DNA of 64,000 nucleotides from positions 33,634,514 through 33,698,513 of the forward strand of contig CM060177.1 of NCBI GenBank assembly GCA_030549775.1, given 5' to 3'. How positions within the stretch are numbered: position 1 is the first letter of the stretch; every line of letters begins with the position of its first letter. Below the pieces are notes generated by a model, which worked only from the letters and a program-made list of their open reading frames with translations, did no database searches and was not told the DNA's origin. Shown here in pieces: positions 46,897 through 57,898 of the stretch. The position numbers and the translations under genes are program-made. This DNA is from Tamarix chinensis. Taxonomy: Eukaryota > Streptophyta > Magnoliopsida > Caryophyllales > Tamaricaceae.

Positions 46897-49800
46897 AAAC
46901 CTGCACAAGAGGTCTGCTCCCCACCATCGGTGGATCATCACAGGACCCATCAACCAAGGTAGTATCAGTACGGGTCCAGTACTGAGTAAGGTGACTTGAT
47001 CACTAAGGCCAACACATAGTTGTACATAAATAATGTAGGAATAATAATAACGCACAAGACCAATATGATGACATAAATACATAAAACCATCCAAGTAAGA
47101 GTACAAGGCCCGATTGTAGACTGGATTAATCGTTTCATTAATCTATTATTAGAATTCATTTCACACCATACTTTTTATCATGTCCATACGAGTACAGGAA
47201 CCCCACTATTATAGCCGGTGGATCGGTCGCAAGGGTAACATACCCTGCCACTATTTTAGCCGGTGGATCAGTCGCGAGGGTAACATACCCTGCCACTATT
47301 ATATGCCGGTGGATCGGTCTGGCCCCTTCTCGCACGGTGTTCCAGTGTAAGTAGATAATGTATTCCCACTTATTATCAACATGTATAGTTTGGTTCGTTG
47401 AGCTCGGGATCCCCCACTATTATTGCCGGTGGATCGGTCGCGAGGGAAATATTCCCTGCCACTATTATGCCGGTGGATCGATCTCCAGGTTACCGCAGTA
47501 CCTGGCCACTATTATGCCGGTGGATCGGTTTGGGCCCGGCTCAACATCTTTCACTTTACATGATTAATATCTTAAGTATCTTATTCAAAGGCTTTTACCC
47601 TAGACATGCATAAATCTTCACACATCATAATTACACTTTAATCACCATATACACATTCAATAGTCAATCACTTCAAACCCCAATTTAGTCACCTCCATAC
47701 CCTTATAATGTCTTACGTATTATTTTCACCCAAACCATTCAAACACCTAAATAACTATTCTACTTCCTCCCTTACATCCCAAATCAACTTTTCACACGTA
47801 AATTTCACTTCCGTACAAACACTAATCTTTCCATGCAAACCTTCGAACCTTTTTCATGTAATCCCTAAAATTCCACGTGAAGCCCTAAATTTAGCCATGC
47901 AAACCCTAATGCCACCATACAACCATCAATATCACCAGGTAAATCCTAATACCACCATACAACTATAATTACCACCATAAAACCTTAATATCATCATACA
48001 AACCCTAATACTAACATACATCCATTAATACCACTAGGTAAACCCTATATTCCGTCATACCAAACCATAAATTCAATCCAACCAAAACCAAAGATTCACC
48101 CATTCCAAACCCTAAATTCAAACCATAAATACTCTTCCATACCAAACCCTAAATTCAAGCCATAAATATTCTTCCACATAAAATCATAAATTAGAAACTC
48201 CCAAGGAAAACTTTAAATTGAATTCCCCCAAGCAAATCATAAATTAGATTCCCCCATATAATATCATAAATTACATTTTCCCAAATAACATCATGAATTA
48301 GATTCTCCCGAAAAAATTATAAATTAACTCCCCCAATCAAATCGTAACTTAAATTCTCCCATATAATATTATAAATTACATTCTCCCAAATATCATCATA
48401 AACTAAATTCTCCCAAACAAATTATAAATTAACGCTCCCAATCAAATCATAACTTAAATTCTCCCATATAATATTATAAATTACATTCTCCCAAATAACA
48501 TCATAAACTAAATTCTCCCAAACAAATTATAAATTAACTCTCCCAATCAAATCATAACTTAAATTATCCCATATAATACTATAAATTAAATTCTCCCAAA
48601 TAGCATCATAAACTAGATTATTCCTTATAAAACCATAAAATTTAGGTCAACTCATTTCCCTTAGTCAACGTCTTTCCCCATCCTCCTTTTTCATCCTTCC
48701 TCTCACACAAACCACATCGACTTCCTCACATACACAACACATATCATCATACATAATTAATATGCATACCATGCACAACATACTTCAACTCCAAGTCATA
48801 CCACATATAAAATATTTAATTATAATAAACATCACATGCGAAACACATAATACACATAAGCACATAAAAGGCCTTAGCACTCCTTACCTAAAACGACACC
48901 GGTCTTGGAGCACGGTCCTATTCCACTTGAGGGGTTTGACTGGGCTCACCTATTATGGGGAAGAAATACTAGGATTAGCTTCCTTCCTATAATACTATTA
49001 GTTTCTAATTTATCTTATGTCTTGATTCTTAATTAATTATGCCCAAAACCACTAAAACATTAATACATACTATTATAATTTAAAGTAAAAAGGTGATATA
49101 ATGGTTTCTACCCTTTACCGAAATAAAGTTGTTAAAGGTAATAATAATAATAATATTTATTATAATAATAATTTTAATAATAACAAATTATTACTAATAG
49201 TAGTAATATTAATACAAAACTTAATAATAATAATAATAATAATCTAAGCCTTAAATTTACAAAGTGGATTTCGAAACCTCCCCATTTAATGATAATACTA
49301 TTTGAAATATAAAAAGATAATAATATTATACATATACTTATTATATAAAGTTAATATTGTTAATAATAATAATATAATTAGTAATAATGTTAAAAATGCT
49401 AAAAATAATAATAAAAGGCAAAGCTACGAGACTTAATTAAAATTTCAGGTTTCTAATTCTCCTGAAATAATTGCAAAATCAAATAACTAATTATACTAAC
49501 AATAATAATATTAATTATATTATTAATAATAATATTAAACATGTAATAATTACATTAAATAGGCAAAATTCGAGAATAATAATTTATCTTACTCAATAAT
49601 ACTCCCAGACCTGTCAACCAAATTTAGAAATCAAAATACAGTTGATAACCACAATAATAATAATTATGATAATAATAATTAAACTCGAATTAGCATTAAA
49701 AATTAGAATAAAAGCATAATAATTATCAATAAATCGAAAGTAAGCATTTAAAAGTTCTAGGGTTTCAGCTTGAGTTGGAGGGTAGTGGTGGCACCGGCGG

Positions 49801-51349
49801 TGGTTCCCGGAGGTGGCCGGAAAAGTGATCTGAGAGGGCCAAAAATTAGGAAAATGGATAATGGAGAGGAAGAAAAATTAAAATAATTTTATGGGGCTGT
49901 ATAGAATAATTAGTAGGATTTAATGGTTGGTTTGGAAGGTGTTAGAAGCGGCGCATGTTGTGGTGGAAGGTGGTTCAACGTCTCGGGTGATATTTTCTGG
50001 CGAGATGAGCAGCAAACTTTGTATGGTTATGGCAGCTCATTCAAGAAGAATCGAAGGATTTGAAGGGCTTAGTTAGCTAGAGGGAATTGCAGAGAAGAGA
50101 TTGGTAGCAAGAGGAGGTGTTGAAGTTGGCCGGGGAAGGAGATAATGGCGTCTGATGGGGCGGTGGCTGGGCGATTCTGACTTAGGGTTTCGGAAGGAAG
50201 AAGTCTCGACCACACTCACAACCAGGCTATTTAAAGGGTTTAGATGGGTTATTAGGGTTTTGGAGGTCGGAAGGATGGGTTTGGGTGATAGGGTTTGGGT
50301 GGCCGGCGTGAGAAATTGGCTGGCGATCATTTGGGTCGGGTCGAAGGTTCGAGAAGCCAGAGAGAGAGAATGAGCGAGAGTTAAGGATAATTGATTATTT
50401 CAAGCTAATGTGCGAGCCGAGAGGAAGAAAAAGAGAGGTGACTCGGCCGGTCAGAGCTCTCGCAGCTGGTGCCGCCATTTTCGGCGTAGGAGTTGTAGGT
50501 AGGGGCGGCGTCGGGGCTGGCAGGCGCGAAGGGGAAGAAGAAAGGGCTGGGCCGGGCGGTTCGCGAGGAAAGAAAAGAAAGAAAAAGGGGCAGACCGGGC
50601 CGGTCTGTGCGCGAGGGAGGGGGCATTAAATGAAACGATGGGTTTCGGTGGAAGTGGAATCAAAACGCGGCGTAGAGGGGGACGGGCGAAGGGCGCAGGT
50701 AACGTTTAATGAAACAATGCATCCTGATGGAAAAACCACCAAAATGCAGCGCGGGGAGGGGGACGACGGAAGAGCCAGCGTCGTGTTGTGGGCTAGGGCG
50801 AAGGTAAAGAAAGGAGAAGGGAAACTAGGCCGCGAGCTGGCCCAGTTCGGCGAGAAGAAGAGGGAAAAAGAAAAAGAAGAAAAAGGAAAGGAAAAAGGAA
50901 GAAAGAAAAAGAAAAAAGGAAAAAGGAAAGGAGAAAAATAATTAGATTGGGGCAAATTAAATTAACCTGAATATTTAGGAATTTTAAAAATAATAATATT
51001 TAAATAAAATAATCTTTAAATCCCTTTTTAAGCTAAATTAGGATTTTTAAAAGATTTTTCATAAATTCCTTTTTAATTAGCAAAACACCCTAAATTTCTC
51101 CAATTAAATTATTTATAAAATTAATATTAATTTGAAAATATTTTCTCCTTCTTATTTTAAATAAATTAATTTATTTAATTAATTTTCAAAATAAAATGCT
51201 TAATTAGCTAAAATACTTATAAATTTCTTCTTAATTTTTTCCTAATTAAATATCCTTTTATTTTAATAAAAATAATTTATTTAAATAAATTTCTAATAAA
51301 ACCTCATTTAAATATAATTTATAAAATTAGGAATTTTCGGGGCATTTCA
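46897..51349 (-). repeat. 5' LTR (sense) of the two-LTR element, truncated
   Basis: It aligns end to end with 42,028-46,504 at an offset of about 4,864-4,871, with small indels. It keeps the CCGGTGGATCG array (47,204-47,536), telomere-like words (47,844-48,165), the TTCTCCCA array (48,164-48,640), the AAT block (49,138-49,690), the GC-rich segment (50,270-50,830) and the GA-rich segment (50,860-50,940). It ends GGGGCATTTCA. Confidence 0.9.
50870..50942 (-). repeat. Polypurine (plus) / polypyrimidine (sense) run
   Basis: About 70 bases of uninterrupted A and G on the plus strand. Near-identical runs are at 45,999-46,070 and a related one at 30,165-30,240. It lies upstream of the GC-rich promoter-proximal segment in sense. 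Confidence 0.6.
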
Positions 51350-51354
51350 CTCTA
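51350..51354. repeat. Target site duplication CTCTA (right copy)
   Basis: Exact match to 41,668-41,672. Confidence 0.9.
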
Positions 51355-51412
51355 ACTATTAGATATTAGTTTGAATTAAAATAAAATAAAAAATAGTTTC
51401 CTTCCTACTTAC

Positions 51413-52300
51413 TTTGACAGGCTCGTATTGAATATTCTTTGGGTCTTGACACCATTCCAACCTCTCCTTTGATACGTTGTCCGTAGTGCCCCAATAAATA
51501 GAGTTGGATACAAAATATTGTAAGTACGTATATATACCTCAAATAATGAAAGCTAGTAGAATATATGTATAAATAAGATAATGAAGTAAGAAGTGAAAAG
51601 TATACTAACATGTCGATAAATTTCTTCCCACCACGACAAGCGACTTCAAAAGGCACTTCATAGGTTCGAAGGAAATCAAACACATAGAATTTATTAAGAT
51701 TAGATCAACGGCATACAAAATCCAATGTTCAGTTGCGAGGTGAGGAATAAGATAGAGCTTGTTGTGTCCCTTAATCAAAATGTTATCCGCTAAATAGTTT
51801 ATGTGCCTACCCTCTCTTATTGTACTACCGTTAACCATGTAGTATGGGCACACAAATACAATAGAGGAAAAAATTCCCTCCATCATAACTCGATTAGTTA
51901 CCAACCTATGGACGACAAAAACAATGCATATTTGTTAATAACTAATAACTCATATAAGAGGTCATAAAAATTCCAATTATACAAGTTAAGAGTACTAAAT
52001 CTCAAAATGAAATAATACTTACGTGACATAGATAGCGACACTCATGGTTGACATCCATTCCTGATTATAAATGTCGCTTATGTCAACTATCAATACCATG
52101 TAATTAGCATCGTCCCTCCCAACATACTCAGGACGACAATCAATGAAAATATAATTGTCCCTGAAGTAGTTTTGGCCATAAAAATACAATAAAGATATTG
52201 CTGGTTGAGGTGGGATTTTTTGATATGAAAAAGGAATCTTTTGTGGGACAACTGATTTTTCAGATTTAGCTCTCTTTTCTTTAGCACCGCCCTCTTTTGT
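51413..52300 (-). pseudogene. Ulp1-like (C48) protease, upstream exons within CACTA
   Basis: Several minus-strand exons are visible. The first (about 52,290-52,023) encodes PFSYQKIPPQPA ... VLIVDISDIYNQEWMSTMSV and ends at a GTAAGT donor (52,022-52,017). The next (about 51,904-51,620) gives NKLYLIPHLATEHWILYAVD, the catalytic His-Trp block of C48 peptidases (His codon 51,727-51,725). Another (about 51,500-51,413) gives GQRIKGEVGMVSRPKEYSIR and ends in a GTAAGT donor at 51,412-51,407. The partner acceptor and the Cys exon lie at about 41,645-41,545, across the LTR insertion, which therefore sits in the intron. Ulp1-type enzymes cut SUMO-like tails; in transposons the role is unknown. Exon limits are estimates. 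Confidence 0.6.
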
Positions 52301-52389
52301 GTTGCTCGTTCTGCTAGTACCTCTCTTGGTTTTTCTAACAGGAGCAGTCTTCTTTTTTGATTCCTTAACTGATAATATTAAACAAAATA

Positions 52390-52420
52390 TGTATTGAGAA
52401 TATATATATATATATATATG
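52390..52420. repeat. (TA)n microsatellite
   Basis: A short TA dinucleotide run in the CACTA element. Confidence 0.8.
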
Positions 52421-52799
52421 AAAAAGGTATGAATAGTGTAACTACTAAACAAGGTCTAATGAAGATGTCGAATGTCAATACCTCTTTAGTAGTGAGGCGT
52501 ATTTGATCCATAGGCTAAGACACGAAGCTTCCATGAGCTTCTAGTATTGTGGTTGCCTCATCACTCTCTTTATAACAAGGCTAGTGCACATTACCAATGA
52601 TTGGAGTGTCAATACTCACTGACCTTGTATTTAGGGCTAAATTATACTAGTGGATTGTTTGTGTTTGGGTACTGTGACTGATGCAGACCCTTCTTTTCAC
52701 CAAAAGTGTTGAAAGGTCATTCGCTAATAAGTAACATTTATGCAAATCCTAAAAAACATATTACACATTATTAATTATTTATTACACCGAATACATTTA

Positions 52800-54220
52800 A
52801 TAAAAATTCATAGTTTATAATGCTTACCTTAGGAAGAGTAGAAAGATGTGCATCAGCTTCACAACTATCTTTGACGCTATTTATATTAGGTATGTGAAGG
52901 TGATCATGGTCTACTGAATCAGATGGCTTATACCATTGAGATTTAATAAATGACAACTCTTGCTCTATTGTTGCCATCCGTTCAAATGCCACGTTCAATT
53001 TTTGGGTGAGGATGGTGACTTGCTCATTAGTGGTACGAGAACCACGACATTGACCACATATGCTCGTTCTCGTAACACCTAATATAAGGCCCCTGTGTCT
53101 TCCAAGGTGTTCTACAATTCCTGTAGCCTAGGACACAATGCTATATTGGTCCACCCCCACCTCACCATTAGACATTTGAAGTTCGTCATGTAATGTATAT
53201 AGTATATGTAAATTTAAATTTTAGGAATAAGCATAATATAATAGTTTTCTAAAAGAAAACTAAGTAGGGTTCTAGATATGTACAAACCTACAAATTTTTT
53301 AGCTGCAATATCAACATATTCATTAATATATCCAACATTTTGTTGCTCTAGCCTTCTTCCATAACGTACCAACATTGATGGACGAGGTACATGGGTCCAA
53401 GTCTTGTGTTAGGAGCTACAAATCAAAAAATATTCTTAATTAAGAATATTATTATAAAATTTGACATTAACATGTAAATAAATAAATCATGAAATGCATA
53501 CCAACTCCTCTTCAAGGCCCGCATAGCCTTTTCCAGCCATATTATGCCGGTATTTATTTTGCTTCTCAATCTCTTAATTTTGGGTACTTTTTTTCTATGT
53601 GACAAGCCAAAACATAGTGACATGGTTATTTCAATATTAATCATAATATCGGGATCTATACAAAAATTTTAATTGTTATCTAACAAGTACCTTAAAATCC
53701 CCTATAAGACAATATACAATAAATTGGTTCCAACTTTCTTGATCGATGAAACCGTATCATTTGGATGGGTTCTGCCATAGAGAACCATCCCTCTTTCTAT
53801 ACAATTTCCAACAAGCTAAATATGACCTAAATGTTCTTAGACACTCCCCACAATGTCTAAGAAGCCATTTCTTCCTACTCGCTGGGACATTGAACACTCT
53901 CTGCAAAATAAGACATGTAGATGTATACCGATGTTAATATAATAAAATTAATAACATTTGATATACAAAAATGATTACATAAAATAGCATATTTACCATG
54001 ATTTCCTGCCAAATATGCTTCTTATGAACCTTTGGAACCTACTTCCAATTATTATAGGAGATAGGAACACGGTTATGGGTCACAAGTGAAATGTTAGTCA
54101 AGAACATGTTTACGTAAGGGCTAATGAGAAATTGTAAGTATTCCATCCCAACTCGACTAATTCTCCTTTGTTCCTCATGTCTGTGATGATTATCATAATC
54201 GTAGGTCCTCCTTTCCCTTC
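52800..54220 (-). pseudogene. Ptta/En-Spm plant transposase-like gene (TNPA-like), decayed
   Basis: Minus-strand translation of about 53,940-53,690 gives VFNVPASRKKWLLRHCGECL and then KLYRKRDGSL ... YGFIDQESWNQFIVYC, matching the plant transposase (Ptta/En/Spm) domain with its (V/I)P..RKKW start and W..F end. About 53,570-53,512 gives NKYRHNMAGKGYAGLEEEL, the family's conserved KGYAGLEEEL motif. A coiled-coil-like tail (MNVAFERMATIEQELSFIKS) is near 52,998-52,930. The blocks are separated by likely introns and by stops. TNPA-like proteins bind CACTA subterminal repeats and assist transposition. Intact reading frame was not found. Confidence 0.65.
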
Positions 54221-55090
54221 TTCATCACTGTTGTCCCTATCAAATTTTTTGTTACCCATATCTCTAAAAAAAAATAAATAAATTATGTTAGAATGTTATG
54301 TATTGAGCGAATGTTATGTATTGAGCATAATATACCATTATATTATCGATATGAATCATGATTAAAAAGAATTAATCTCAAATGTATCATGCTATTCTAT
54401 ATATATATATATACAAATCATGCTAACACGTTTCCAAAAAGATATTAATACTAACCCTAATCCTACTTAACAATAATTAACCATAATAAATGATAAACCC
54501 TAACCCTAGCTAATTAACCATAATTTATTATAATAAAACCTAACCCCAAACCTCATAAAACCCTAATCCCTAAACCTAGCTAACTGCAATCAAACCATAA
54601 TATATAAATCATATTATTATTATTATTATTAATATTATCATACATAATTATTTCTCTCTATTTAATTATTCAAGTTTATATATTCCTTATTTTCTATATC
54701 TATTTAATCCTCATCAAATAGAAATCATTAATATATGCATCTCTAATTGAAATTTTCATTTAATGATGTGAATATGTAAAATATATTTTCATTTCATTAT
54801 ATGAAATTTCCTATACCTTATTGCTCGTGTCCTATACTTATTAATGAAAATGTGTGTGTGTGTATATATATAGTTTTTATGAGTGAAAATGTATATAATT
54901 CTACACTCACATTCATATTATATATATGTAAAGGTCTTGGCTAACAGATCCATTTGTTAATATATAACAATAATGCAACAAATTCAACAACGAACAACAA
55001 CATTTTCAACCAACACATTCAACAACACATTTTCTAACGAAAAACCGCAATCTTTCAATAACATACAAATGAAGCCCTATAGCAACATCA
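54221..55090. other. CACTA 5' region, no gene recognised
   Basis: AT-rich sequence upstream of the transposase-like gene in sense. It contains a CCCTAACCCTAGC word cluster at 54,453-54,585 and short AT runs. No exon could be supported. Confidence 0.3.
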
Positions 55091-55091
55091 A

Positions 55092-55092
<1 letters not shown>

Positions 55093-55150
<58 letters not shown>
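55093..55150. repeat. (AT)n microsatellite
   Basis: About 48 bases of pure AT dinucleotide, followed by an interrupted continuation. Confidence 0.9.
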
Positions 55151-55151
<1 letters not shown>

Positions 55152-55514
55152 AGTAGATAAAAAGTTACAAGAGGAAGAACAAACACATACATAAAGTGAG
55201 CTAGCTACAAACACGACGGCAAGCAAGTTGAGAGAGGCAAGGGCTTCAAACACGGTGGAGGATGAAGGTGCAAGTGCTGGCTAGCTAGCTTTGGAACAAT
55301 GACAACACGCACATACAAAGCCAACTATGGCAGAGGCGTAGTGAAGAATTGGCGGTGCGAGGGTTTCCTTTACTTGAGAGAAGCTAGAGTGGTGGTGCAC
55401 GATGTGGTGGTGTGAGGGTTTGCAAGGAGAAGGAGAGTAAGAGAATAAAGGTGCAGAGAGTCTGAAACTTTTGGCATGAAAGAGAACTGAGTGAAATAAA
55501 AGTTTGATTTTTGA

Positions 55515-55720
55515 GTTTTAATAATGGTTATCTAAGGAACCGTTATTAAAACATCTTTTAATAACAGTTTAAGTAAAACCGTTATTAAAACATCTGTGCA
55601 AATTTTAACGTTGCCCTTTTGATAATGGTTTTGAACTATAACCGTTATTAAAACTATCCTACGCATTAATTTTCACGCATTTGAAAATGGTTTTCGAACC
55701 ACCGTTATTAATGTCCCGTT
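55515..55720. repeat. Right CACTA subterminal repeats
   Basis: TTTTAATAATGGTT, AACCGTTATTAAAAC and variants occur in paired inverted orientation about eight times, matching the left set. Confidence 0.8.
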
Positions 55721-55724
55721 ATTA

Positions 55725-55745
55725 TTTTCCATTTTTGTAGTAGTG
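55725..55745 (-). repeat. Right CACTA terminal inverted repeat
   Basis: Read inward on the minus strand it is CACTACTACAAAAATGGAAA. CCC follows on the outside. Confidence 0.8.
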
Positions 55746-56253
55746 CCCCAAGCCCAAAATGAGGCAGTTTCATTATTGGTCATCCTAAAAAACCAACACA
55801 TGGTCTTCTACTCGTGGGATTGAGCAAGTAATTAAACAACTAGATACATCAATATTCTTTATACTGAGTAAGCTAAGTTACTGCCTCAATGGAAGTCACA
55901 AGCATAAAAGGCCACAGGCAACAATAAAGGTCATCCTAAACGTAGTAGAATGCTTACATATTTCACTTAGGCGTACCTATATTACCATAGTCATATAATG
56001 TATTTGGATTTCATGACATGCAAGAACTTAGAAAATTCATGGTTCATCATGTGTAGTAATGCAACATGAATAATAGGTATAGGAATGAATGAATCATTAA
56101 CATGTTATTCCCTTAGGCTCATTTCAAAGATTACATGATCTGTTACATTAACTATTTACATGCCATTATTTGTTTTTTCCTTCCTTTCTACTTTTCTTTA
56201 TCCACATCATTATTCTAATTCTTATTATTATTGAGTAATGAACTATTTACCAC
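55746..56253 (-). mobile_element. Decayed long LTR, right part (split by CACTA)
   Basis: Continues the LTR begun at 40,156. CATGGTCTTCTACTCGTGGG, ACTGAGTAAGCTAAG and the following TTAGGCGTACC/ATCATTAACATG region parallel 26,745-26,960 of the young solo LTR in order. It is cut on the right by the Athila-like LTR. Confidence 0.5.
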
Positions 56254-56534
56254 TGATAGATGAGATTTATTGATTATTTTCATATTTAAAAATATCATTT
56301 ATCCCTCATAATTTCTACTAGATTTAATCTTTTCGTCGAGTTTTCCTCCTTTGAATAAGTTTTACAGGAAAGAAAAGAATTGAAGAAATTCAAGGAGAAA
56401 TCAATGAGAAGAAGAAATCAAGTAGAAAACACATCAAGAAATGCCGAATCAAGGAGAGCAAAGTTGGAAAAGGAACAAATATATCAAGAGAAGTGAAGCT
56501 CAAACTTTCAAAGGAATTGAGTGCAAGAGAAGAA

Positions 56535-56574
56535 AACACGGGGGTCCCGTGTTTCCATAACACGGACCGTGTTA
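56535..56574. repeat. CACGG hairpin pair, U3 copy 1
   Basis: CACGGGGGTCCCGTG and CACGGACCGTG are two adjacent palindromes. The same pair recurs at 56,627-56,669 and, degenerated, in the 3' array from 63,579. Confidence 0.8.
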
Positions 56575-56626
56575 TTAGTCCCGAATGGCGGTCGGTAAAA
56601 CTTTGTCAGCAGAACGGTTGGAAGAA

Positions 56627-56669
56627 AACACGGGGGTCCCGTGTTTCATAAACACGGACCGTGTTTTCA
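56627..56669. repeat. CACGG hairpin pair, U3 copy 2
   Basis: CACGGGGGTCCCGTG (a 6-bp stem around GGT) is followed by AACACGGACCGTGTT (a 7-bp stem around one base), ending about 50 bases upstream of the TATA box. Confidence 0.8.
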
Positions 56670-56717
56670 GTTAAAAATGTATAACTGCCACGCAACTTGT
56701 TTCTGATAAAAATGGGA

Positions 56718-56724
56718 TATAAAA
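56718..56724 (+). promoter_or_regulatory. TATA box of the Athila-like LTR
   Basis: TATAAAA lies after the U3 hairpins and about 1.07 kb upstream of the primer site. Transcription would be expected to start some 30 bases downstream. Confidence 0.55.
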
Positions 56725-57789
56725 CAGAGTTCGGGATATCGAAAGAAGAAATCGAATGTATTTTTCTCCCTTTATTCCTTTAGAATATACATGTAATGCA
56801 CAAATCCAATCTTTGATCTTCTTGAATTCTATTGATGATTTGACATTCTGCACTTCAATTGATAAGTTTCTCTATTCCTTTGTTAATTTCTGTATTTCTA
56901 TTTTGCAGAATTTAAGTGATTTTTATGCAATTTTACTTGTGATCCTTTCGTTGTTATCTAATTGTTGAAATAATAGAATTTGTGAATGTGTTATTGTCAT
57001 TAATTTTTAATATTTCTGTATAAATGTATGAATTGTGAATATGCAGAAATTTGAGTAAGTAGAACAGGGTAGGATGAATTGAAGATGGAATCATAACTTA
57101 ATTATCATTTCATAATTTCAATGTTTGATTCTACATGATGTTTAATTGAATTAATGGTCTGAATTGAATGATTCCATATCATAGATTAAGATTCTTGAAC
57201 TGATTAGATTGATCACCTATTTGGTTTAGAATTTAATCTTTGCTAAGACAATGAAATTAATCCGTAATTGTTAATTAATTTGTATGTAGTAGCAAAAAGA
57301 CCATTAATTCGTACAATTGCATGATCCGAGCTTTTGTGATTATGATTGTAGTTGGCTACTTCCCGTTCATAATGCTACTATTAATTGAATCTAGTGTTCG
57401 TAACCTAGGTTATTAATTGGATGCAAAAATAAATTGAGAGCATATTCAATTTATTAAGGTCGAGAGGAAGTATAGAAATTATTATTCTGAATTTCTTAAG
57501 TCAACATTAAACTATTTAGAATCATTCTTTTATGTGAATGTATGACTTTTTAATTCCATCATCAATTCAATCCTCCCCTAATTGTAAAGTCGTGGTTAAA
57601 GCTTTAGTATAATTGAATTTAGTTAGGAATCAATAAAATTGTACCAATGGGTTTATAACATCAATAGCAAAATTAGTGATTAAAACGTCATTCCTTGTGG
57701 GTTCGACTCCTTCTTGCCATATACTACGTATTTGGGGATTAGGATTTATTTGTTAAATTTGTTGTACATACGACAGTGCACCAAATTTT

Positions 57790-57807
57790 TGGCGCCGTTG
57801 CCGGGGA
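57790..57807 (+). promoter_or_regulatory. Primer binding site for tRNA-Asp
   Basis: TGGCGCCGTTGCCGGGGA is the exact complement of the plant tRNA-Asp(GTC) 3' end including CCA, known for Athila and Tat-group elements. It primes minus-strand synthesis. Confidence 0.9.
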
Positions 57808-57898
57808 ATTGGCAATTATAATCTCTAGTTTTGTTTTTGTTGTGGTTTCTTATTTTAGTTTTTGATAAATTCTTCACGTGACCTCATCTAATCTTTGA

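Larger units (their letters stand above)
41673..51349 (-). mobile_element. Internally deleted two-LTR chromovirus derivative (sense minus)
   Basis: Two long LTRs flank only about 0.3 kb of internal sequence, and the block is bounded by CTCTA on both sides. Sense runs from right to left. The 5' LTR is 46,897-51,349, whose last part (sense 3' end, primer site included) is missing. The internal remnant is 46,505-46,800. The 3' LTR is 41,673-46,504 and is complete. The LTRs are very similar: I counted about 8 differences over roughly 320 bases (42,041-42,360 against 46,911-47,230). No gag or pol remains, so it could move only with help in trans, and the lost primer site makes even that unlikely. 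It sits in an intron of the CACTA Ulp1-like gene. Confidence 0.9.
40541..55745 (-). mobile_element. CACTA (En/Spm-like) transposon, interrupted by an LTR retrotransposon
   Basis: The right end, read inward, starts CACTACTACAAAAATGG, a classic CACTA terminus. The left end (CTACTATCTTAAAAAGG) is a decayed copy that has lost or changed its first bases. CCC lies beside both ends as a possible 3-bp duplication. Both subterminal regions carry many copies of TTTTAATAACGGTT and its reverse complement. Coding remnants on the minus strand are a Ptta/En-Spm plant transposase-like gene and a Ulp1-like protease gene. I did not find the larger DDE transposase (TNPD-like), so the element was probably non-autonomous even when whole. 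Removing the 9.7-kb LTR insertion leaves about 5.5 kb. It sits in an old LTR, whose two halves continue on each side. Confidence 0.8.
56254..57780 (+). mobile_element. 5' LTR of an Athila-like Ty3/gypsy element
   Basis: An LTR must end just before the primer site at 57,790; the candidate end is the CA at 57,774-57,775 or at 57,779-57,780. The start is set tentatively at TGATAGATGAG, giving about 1.5 kb, but the 3' LTR is outside the window so neither end can be checked. Inside are two hairpin pairs, a TATA box, and the U5 block GTGGGTTCGACTCCTTCTTG (57,698-57,717) common to this group. Confidence 0.6.

Noticed and set aside
57790..57807. tRNA-Asp gene fragment
   Set aside because: Only the complement of the tRNA 3' end is present, at the exact distance from the LTR expected for a primer site; no tRNA arms or body.
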